A stretch of DNA of 11,409 bases, from contig CAMWYI010000048.1 of NCBI GenBank assembly GCA_947178455.1, positions 1 to 11,409 on the forward strand, written 5' to 3'. The notes beneath the pieces are model-generated. The model saw only the letters and a program-made list of their open reading frames with translations, was not told the DNA's origin and ran no database searches. Numbering within the stretch: position 1 is the first letter of the stretch; each line of letters starts with the position of its first letter. Made by a program: the position numbers and the translations under genes. Source of the DNA: an uncultured Alistipes sp. (GTDB taxonomy: Bacteria > Bacteroidota > Bacteroidia > Bacteroidales > Rikenellaceae). This document shows, piece after piece, positions 6,691-11,409 of this stretch.

Positions 6691-7533
6691 CTACCACATC
6701 ACGCAGATGTCATAGGCATCAATTCCGCTGGACAACGATTGTTTTTCAAATCCGTTGAACCCCCAAAAACGATTCTCGGCAAGCGTGAAGATCGTATAAT
6801 CCGTTCCTTTCGCAACCTCCGTCACTTCCAACGGATTGTTGCCCGAAGCAGACTGCGCCGCAGATTGCAACTGTGCGAAAAGATTGTTACGAACCGTGCC
6901 GACCATCAACAAGGCCACACTGCCATCGTAGAGCTGCCGCAACACGCCCCGACGACCGCCAAATGCCGCAATCTGCTCGGCCGTATCGAAACGGGCCGTC
7001 AGGAAATTGACATCGAACGACACCGATGCGGTATCTTCGACCTCTCCGGCCTCGTTCTTGTCGGTGCACACGCCCTGCATCGGCACCGTGATGCTGGTCA
7101 CGTAACTGCCGTCGCCCGAAGGCACACCTTTTGCCCCCGAATGCAGGCAGTCGTTGAAATACAGCATACTGCCTTGCCACGAAGTCGTCGATGCCACGCG
7201 GTTGAAAGCGAACGCCGTCCAACGGTTCGAATTCAACGCGGTCTGCATCATGGCGGAAATATCGCCGTTATCGGCACGATCGAGGAGCGTCAACCACGCA
7301 CTTTCATCAAGCGTATTGGTGACATAGTCGTCGAAAGCGGCATAGTCCGCTGCACCGATCGTACGGTCATCGAGATACGAAACGAATTGGATATGCGTCG
7401 TGAATTTGTCCGACGGAGGCGTAATTTGCGTATCCGTAGGATATTCTTCCAGCCCGTTGTTGCACCCCGTGCAGAACGGAGCCAACAGAGCTACGGTCAG
7501 AAAAATCGAAAGCTGTTTTTTCATTGTTTTCAT
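6691..7533 (-). CDS. Putative lipoprotein of unknown function, last gene of the SusC/D operon
   Basis: The 280-residue protein is not recognised as any named family. It begins with MKTMKKQLSIFLTVALL and then CTGCNNG, an export signal with a plausible lipobox at C24; the -3 position is cysteine rather than the usual leucine, so lipidation is likely but not certain. The following NNGLEEYPTDTQ is a polar tether with two acidic residues, as is common in surface-exposed Bacteroidetes lipoproteins. The mature part appears globular and mixed alpha/beta, with a helical segment around DDYVTNTLDESAWLTLLDRA and no further membrane segments or catalytic signature that I can identify. The gene follows the EEP gene by 32 bases and is followed by the operon terminator. 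By position it is probably an accessory binding or processing protein on the cell surface. A second in-frame ATG at codon 4 is an equally acceptable start. Confidence 0.78.
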   Translation of the reverse strand: MKTMKKQLSIFLTVALLAPFCTGCNNGLEEYPTDTQITPPSDKFTTHIQFVSYLDDRTIGAADYAAFDDYVTNTLDESAWLTLLDRADNGDISAMMQTALNSNRWTAFAFNRVASTTSWQGSMLYFNDCLHSGAKGVPSGDGSYVTSITVPMQGVCTDKNEAGEVEDTASVSFDVNFLTARFDTAEQIAAFGGRRGVLRQLYDGSVALLMVGTVRNNLFAQLQSAAQSASGNNPLEVTEVAKGTDYTIFTLAENRFWGFNGFEKQSLSSGIDAYDICVMW

Positions 7534-7565
7534 CGCTTGAATTTATTTCTCTGTTCGACGGATGA

Positions 7566-8378
7566 TTAGTTGTTCAGCACGGCCGTACCCGAAATCGCAT
7601 AGTGGTCCGAAAGATCATAGGTACCGAGTAGCACCGAATAATCCGAACAGTTCCATGCGTTTTGCGGGAACCCGATGAAATAGTCGAGTTTGCTCCGGTC
7701 ATCCCACGTAACATCGTTATTGCACAGACGTTTGCCGGTTTGTTCGTATTCGCGGATAGCCGACGACGAGGGGCCGCAGTTCATATCGCCCATGAGCAGT
7801 ACGGGGATATTCTCCGCCACAGCCGGAGCGACGGCGTATTCCAAAACCTCTTTCGCCTGTCCCAAGCAGGTAGCGTCGCCGCCGAAAGCATCGAGGTGGG
7901 TGCAGACGATGCGCACTTTCACACCGGCAGGTTTCGCAGCGGTCGGCACAAGGATGTCGACCCAACCCACCGAACGCTGGTCGGCACCTGCGTACTTACC
8001 CAAACGCGCCGACGAAGAGTTGACGATAGGATATTTCGAGAGAATGCAGTTGCCGTAATACCCCGAACCCGAACTATGTTTGTAAGAGTAGATGAAGAAC
8101 GGGAACATACCGAGTTCTTTGGCGAACTCGGTCAGTTTTTCGATATTGAACATCGAACCGGTTGCCGTCTCGAATTCATTGAAACATGCGATGTCGGCCT
8201 GCTGCGACTTAATTTCGGCGACGAACCGGCTGATATCTTTCGCCACGTTATCATTCGCCCGATATTCCAGTGCCTTCATGTTCCACTCCATACATTTGAG
8301 CTTCACATCTTGCGCATTGGCCCCTGCAAGGAAGAAAATTCCCGCAAGCAAGGCCACCATATATTTGCTGATTTTCAT
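7566..8378 (-). CDS. Secreted endonuclease/exonuclease/phosphatase (EEP) family enzyme
   Basis: The 270-residue protein starts with a Sec signal peptide, MKISKYMVALLAGIFFLAG, with likely cleavage after ANA (residue 22); there is no lipobox. The mature part is a complete EEP domain. N33 lies in MEWNMK, metal-binding E68 in CFNEFE, H161 in CTHLDAFGG, D198 and N200 in LLMGDMNCGP, D232 in KLDYF, and the D258-H259 pair in LSDHYAI. The family hydrolyses phosphodiester or phosphate-ester bonds with Mg2+; members include DNases, sphingomyelinases and inositol-phosphate phosphatases, and the substrate cannot be told from these motifs. The signal peptide places it in the periplasm or outside. It follows susD by 21 bases, so it likely processes whatever the SusC/D pair imports. 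Length is typical of a stand-alone EEP domain and all key residues are present. Confidence 0.93.
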   Translation of the reverse strand: MKISKYMVALLAGIFFLAGANAQDVKLKCMEWNMKALEYRANDNVAKDISRFVAEIKSQQADIACFNEFETATGSMFNIEKLTEFAKELGMFPFFIYSYKHSSGSGYYGNCILSKYPIVNSSSARLGKYAGADQRSVGWVDILVPTAAKPAGVKVRIVCTHLDAFGGDATCLGQAKEVLEYAVAPAVAENIPVLLMGDMNCGPSSSAIREYEQTGKRLCNNDVTWDDRSKLDYFIGFPQNAWNCSDYSVLLGTYDLSDHYAISGTAVLNN

Positions 8379-8399
8379 TGTGTCTGTAATTTTGGATGA

Positions 8400-10043
8400 C
8401 TAATACCCTTTGTTCTGCGTCAGATTGACCGTACCGGTAAATGCACGCTCCGGAATGGGGAAAACCTTGTTGTAGGTAGGATTGAAATTGCGGGCGGGAT
8501 AAACCTCGACCGGTTCCGCAACGATTTGGCCATCGACGCCCTTCGAGATAACACTGTGCAGCGGTTTGGTAAGCAGCTCCGGCCCCAATCCCCAGCGCAC
8601 CACGTCGATGAAGCGGCTCGGCTGGAACTCGAATGCCAATTCGCAACGGCGTTCGTTCTGCAATTGTGCTTTGGTCGCTTGGCTGTTTCTCGGCAGGCCC
8701 GCACGTTCACGAATGTCGTCGATGAGCTGCTTGGCTTCCGCATCGCCTTCGCCTTTCGTCCAAATCAGGGCCTCGGCTTTCATCAGCATCACGTCTGCAT
8801 AGCGCATCAGCGACACATTGAGCGTATTCCACAATTTATCGCGTAATTCCGTCACTTCGGCATAATTTGTCGCACTAGAGTTTTCCCACGGCCACAAGAA
8901 TTTACGGCACAACATACCGGCCGATACGTGGGCACTTCCCGACCATGCGATTTGCGTAGCAGTGCCATCGGGCGAATATCCGGCGAATGTCCAGCTATAA
9001 CCCATGAAAATGAAACGGTCTCCCGGATACAAAATCGTTACGTCGCGGCGCGTGTCGCCCTCTTCATAGGCATTGTAAAGTTCCAAACTGGGCGTAAAAT
9101 ATCCCCACGTATTGTAATACCTCCATCCAGCATTCTGGAACGTTACGCCGTGATAGCGGGCACCGTTCGTCGTGCTGCCCTCCAACGAGAAAATGTACTC
9201 CGTACCGTGATTCTGATATTTTGAAAAGAGATTGCGGTACGAATCGGCTTTGTTCGACGAGTCGACATAAAGTTCGCGTTTGTCGGCGCCAGTCATCGAC
9301 ATTACTTTGTCGCACATTTCGATTACTACATCGTAATAACTCTCGTCGTACATCGAAGCATATAGCGCGGCACGAGCGGCATAAGCCCAAGCAGCAGCCT
9401 TGTGCGGCAAACCGATTTCATCGGCAGAGAGTTCCGAGAAATAGGGCAGTTTATCACCCGCTTCGCGGAAGTCCGCAATGATTTGCTCGTAGTTGCGCAA
9501 CACGTGCGACGGACGGGGCGAGTCGATTTCGGCAGGCGAAGTCTTGTCCGTAATGATAGGAATACCGCCGTTGGTATCATCGCCGTAGTAGGGTACCATC
9601 CACAGCATCGAGAAACCCCGGAAGAAGAGCGCCGTACCGAGCGCCTGATTCTTGAACGCAGGATCGAGGTTCATGCCGGGAACGAGTTTGATGATGTTGT
9701 TGGCTTTGGCGACATTCTGATACATCACTTCCCAAACACGATTGACGTCGTTGCTGTTCGACGGCGACATCCGAAACTCGCGGATTTCATCGACCGACGA
9801 ACGGTCACGGCCAATCAGAATGTTGTCGCTGGCGCATTCGAGCCACATGTGGCCGCGTCCGCATATTTCCTCGCTCCATTTGGGCGATACGAAGTGATAG
9901 AGTCCATAGATGGCCCCCATGACATCGTCTTTGGTTTTCAGGGCCGTATCCTTGCCGTACGCCTCCTTGTCCAGAAAATCGGCGCAGCCCGAAAAGGCGA
10001 TGGCACAGACGGCGAAGCAGATGCTTGCTAATATCTTTTTCAT
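8400..10043 (-). CDS. SusD/RagB family outer-membrane nutrient-binding lipoprotein
   Basis: The 547-residue protein is a typical SusD homologue: a surface lipoprotein that closes as a lid over its SusC partner and binds the nutrient. The N-terminus MKKILASICFAVCAIAFSGC is a lipoprotein signal with lipidated C20, followed by ADFLDKEAYG, close to the usual C-x-D-F-L-D start of SusD proteins. The helical TPR core follows, with segments such as VWEVMYQNVAKANNII and LGTALFFRGFSMLWM. The family signature ERRCELAFEFQPSRFIDVVRW lies around residues 460-482, and the protein ends in KVFPIPERAFTGTVNLTQNKGY-type sequence as SusD proteins do. It is preceded by susC with a 12-base gap. The ligand cannot be predicted from the sequence; the absence of glycoside hydrolases nearby and the presence of an EEP enzyme argue against a simple glycan. 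Confidence 0.96.
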   Translation of the reverse strand: MKKILASICFAVCAIAFSGCADFLDKEAYGKDTALKTKDDVMGAIYGLYHFVSPKWSEEICGRGHMWLECASDNILIGRDRSSVDEIREFRMSPSNSNDVNRVWEVMYQNVAKANNIIKLVPGMNLDPAFKNQALGTALFFRGFSMLWMVPYYGDDTNGGIPIITDKTSPAEIDSPRPSHVLRNYEQIIADFREAGDKLPYFSELSADEIGLPHKAAAWAYAARAALYASMYDESYYDVVIEMCDKVMSMTGADKRELYVDSSNKADSYRNLFSKYQNHGTEYIFSLEGSTTNGARYHGVTFQNAGWRYYNTWGYFTPSLELYNAYEEGDTRRDVTILYPGDRFIFMGYSWTFAGYSPDGTATQIAWSGSAHVSAGMLCRKFLWPWENSSATNYAEVTELRDKLWNTLNVSLMRYADVMLMKAEALIWTKGEGDAEAKQLIDDIRERAGLPRNSQATKAQLQNERRCELAFEFQPSRFIDVVRWGLGPELLTKPLHSVISKGVDGQIVAEPVEVYPARNFNPTYNKVFPIPERAFTGTVNLTQNKGY

Positions 10044-10055
10044 GGTCCGTTAAGT

Positions 10056-11409
10056 TTAGAAGTTGAAGTTTACACCGAAGTTGAAGAAACGCGACGTGGG
10101 ATAAACACCGGCATCGAGACCGTAGTTGCCGACCTCGGGGTCGCAACCCGAATATCCCGTAATCGTGGCGACGTTGTCGATGCTCATATAGACGCGCAGC
10201 GAGCCGTTCTTCAAGCCCACATAGCGGGCGATGTGTTTGGGCAGCGTATAACCGAGCGTGATGTTTTTCAGACGCAGGTAATCGCCTTTTTCGAGGAACG
10301 CATCCGAGAATCGGATGTAGTTTCCGTTGTTGTCTTCGGCCAGACCCAAACGGGGATACTTGCTGTGAGCCGGATTGAAATCCCACGTATTGTAAACATC
10401 CGTCATGAGGTTGCCGAAATCCTGACGGCCGTTCATGGCCATCTGCTTCGTACCGTTGTAGATGTAGTTGCCCGCCACGCCTTGGAACATGAAGCTGAAA
10501 TCGAACCCTTTCCAATCGAACGAACCGCCGAAAGCGAAAGTCTGTTTGGGCGTATAGCATCCCGTCAGCACACGGTCTTCGTCCGAGATTTTGCCGTCGC
10601 CGTTGATGTCGATGAATTTCAGGTCGCCGACTTTGGCATTCGGCTGCACGAGCTTCGTCTGACCCGTCTCGGAATCTTTATAGACATGGCGGTCGATTTC
10701 CTCCTGCGAACGGAAAATACCGTCGGTGCGATAGAGATAGTAGGAATACCAAGGATGACCTACACCCGAATAGAGAATCGCGGTAGAATTGACATTGGGA
10801 TTATCGTGACGAACGAGCGGCTGCGGGCCGTAGTCGTCGACGTTGCTCTTGTTGGTCGAGAACGTACCCCACACGTTGTAGTTGAATCGGCCCTGCGCTG
10901 CAGAGTTGTGATAGGATACCGAGAACTCCCAACCTTTGTTGGTAACCTGACCCATGTTGCCCATCGGCGACTCGGTAACACCCATTTGCGGAGGCGTCGG
11001 CACGTAATCGACCAAATCACGCGTCTGTTTGTGGTAATAGTCGACGCTCACTTCGAGTTTGTTCTTAAACAACGCGAAATCGATACCGGCACTGGTCTGC
11101 ACGGTCGTCTCCCACGTCGCACCCGTATTGGGGATGGTGGGCGAATAGGTACCGTAAACATCTTTTCCGCCGATAAGCGAAGGATCGGGATAGGCCTCCA
11201 ACGGAATATCGGTCGTGGACATACGCGGATAGAGCGTCACGTTGCCGACCTTACCCCAACCGGCACGGATTTTCACCAAATCGAACACGTCGCCGAGCAC
11301 CGAATTGCGGAAGAATTTTTCCGACGAAAGTTTCCACGAAGCCGAGAAAGCCGGGAACCACTCGGAGTTTTTCATCGAAGGAAGTTTCGACGAAGCATCG
11401 CGGCGGACG
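10056..11409 (-). CDS. SusC/RagA family TonB-dependent outer-membrane transporter, C-terminal part (partial)
   Basis: The open frame runs off the right edge. The first codons seen on the - strand give VRRDASSKLPSMKNSEWFP, a block that lies inside the barrel of SusC proteins, so the methionine at 11375 is internal and not the true start. About 450 C-terminal residues are present. They show alternating barrel strands, the acidic DINGDGKISDEDRVLTG loop (EF-hand-like, typical of SusC), FGGSFDWKGFDFSFMFQG, DYLRLKNITLGYTLPK and the terminal aromatic strand FFNFGVNFNF, which is needed for barrel assembly. The signal peptide, carboxypeptidase-like domain, TonB box and plug are outside the window. SusC forms the energy-dependent outer-membrane channel for the ligand captured by the adjacent SusD. 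The operon promoter and any regulator lie beyond the right edge. Confidence 0.96.
   Translation of the reverse strand, partial: VRRDASSKLPSMKNSEWFPAFSASWKLSSEKFFRNSVLGDVFDLVKIRAGWGKVGNVTLYPRMSTTDIPLEAYPDPSLIGGKDVYGTYSPTIPNTGATWETTVQTSAGIDFALFKNKLEVSVDYYHKQTRDLVDYVPTPPQMGVTESPMGNMGQVTNKGWEFSVSYHNSAAQGRFNYNVWGTFSTNKSNVDDYGPQPLVRHDNPNVNSTAILYSGVGHPWYSYYLYRTDGIFRSQEEIDRHVYKDSETGQTKLVQPNAKVGDLKFIDINGDGKISDEDRVLTGCYTPKQTFAFGGSFDWKGFDFSFMFQGVAGNYIYNGTKQMAMNGRQDFGNLMTDVYNTWDFNPAHSKYPRLGLAEDNNGNYIRFSDAFLEKGDYLRLKNITLGYTLPKHIARYVGLKNGSLRVYMSIDNVATITGYSGCDPEVGNYGLDAGVYPTSRFFNFGVNFNF

Noticed and set aside
6739..8399. Long + strand open frames opposite the lipoprotein and EEP genes (6739-7569 and 7662-8399)
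   Set aside because: They are rich in Arg and His without domain logic, typical of the antisense of GC-rich genes, while the - strand frames have signal peptides and full catalytic motifs.
9402..10031. + strand open frame of 209 codons opposite susD
   Set aside because: Low-complexity arginine-rich composition and complete overlap with a convincing SusD gene on the other strand.
9805..10560. Alternate-frame - strand open frame of 251 codons spanning the susC/susD junction
   Set aside because: It spans two well-supported genes in a shifted frame and has no recognisable motif.
1..11409. CRISPR arrays, tRNA or rRNA genes, intact insertion sequences
   Set aside because: No regularly spaced repeats, no tRNA-like cloverleaf with a CCA or TTCGA arm in the gaps, and no transposase reading frame was found.

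Overview
The window looks like a Bacteroidales chromosome, most likely Rikenellaceae/Alistipes-like. The evidence is a SusC/SusD outer-membrane pair, Bacteroidetes-style lipoprotein signals, a Bacteroidetes-type promoter (TTTG-N19-TAnnTTTG), genes without strong Shine-Dalgarno sites, and fairly GC-rich codon use in the SusC/D operon. The genus is an inference from style, not from a marker gene.

Left part (1-4875, + strand): the downstream end of a type I restriction-modification operon. In order it holds the C-terminus of the specificity subunit HsdS, a HAD-superfamily phosphatase, a complete HsdR translocase/nuclease (1062 aa), and a YgjP/DUF45-type zinc metallopeptidase whose start codon overlaps the hsdR stop by one base. 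The tight spacing implies one transcript. hsdM and most of hsdS lie to the left of the window. The phosphatase and the peptidase are non-core members and are candidates for modulating the system.

Middle (4876-6690): a convergent gene on the - strand encodes a HARE-HTH plus GIY-YIG nuclease fusion with its own near-perfect Bacteroidetes promoter, so a second predicted DNA-cutting protein sits beside the type I system. Immediately upstream lies a tyrosine recombinase (integrase) pseudogene with in-frame stops, an internal deletion, two frameshifts and a missing C-terminus. Together these look like a defence island stranded next to a dead integrase. Two strong intrinsic terminators follow: one pointing +, with no + strand gene left in front of it, and one pointing -, which ends the next operon.

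Right part (6691-11409, - strand): an operon of a SusC/RagA TonB-dependent transporter (C-terminal part only), a SusD/RagB lipoprotein, a secreted endonuclease/exonuclease/phosphatase (EEP) family enzyme, and an unrecognised putative lipoprotein. This is a nutrient-acquisition locus without any visible glycoside hydrolase. The only enzyme points to a phosphodiester or phosphate-ester substrate, but the actual substrate cannot be read from the sequence.

No tRNA, rRNA, CRISPR array or intact insertion sequence was seen.
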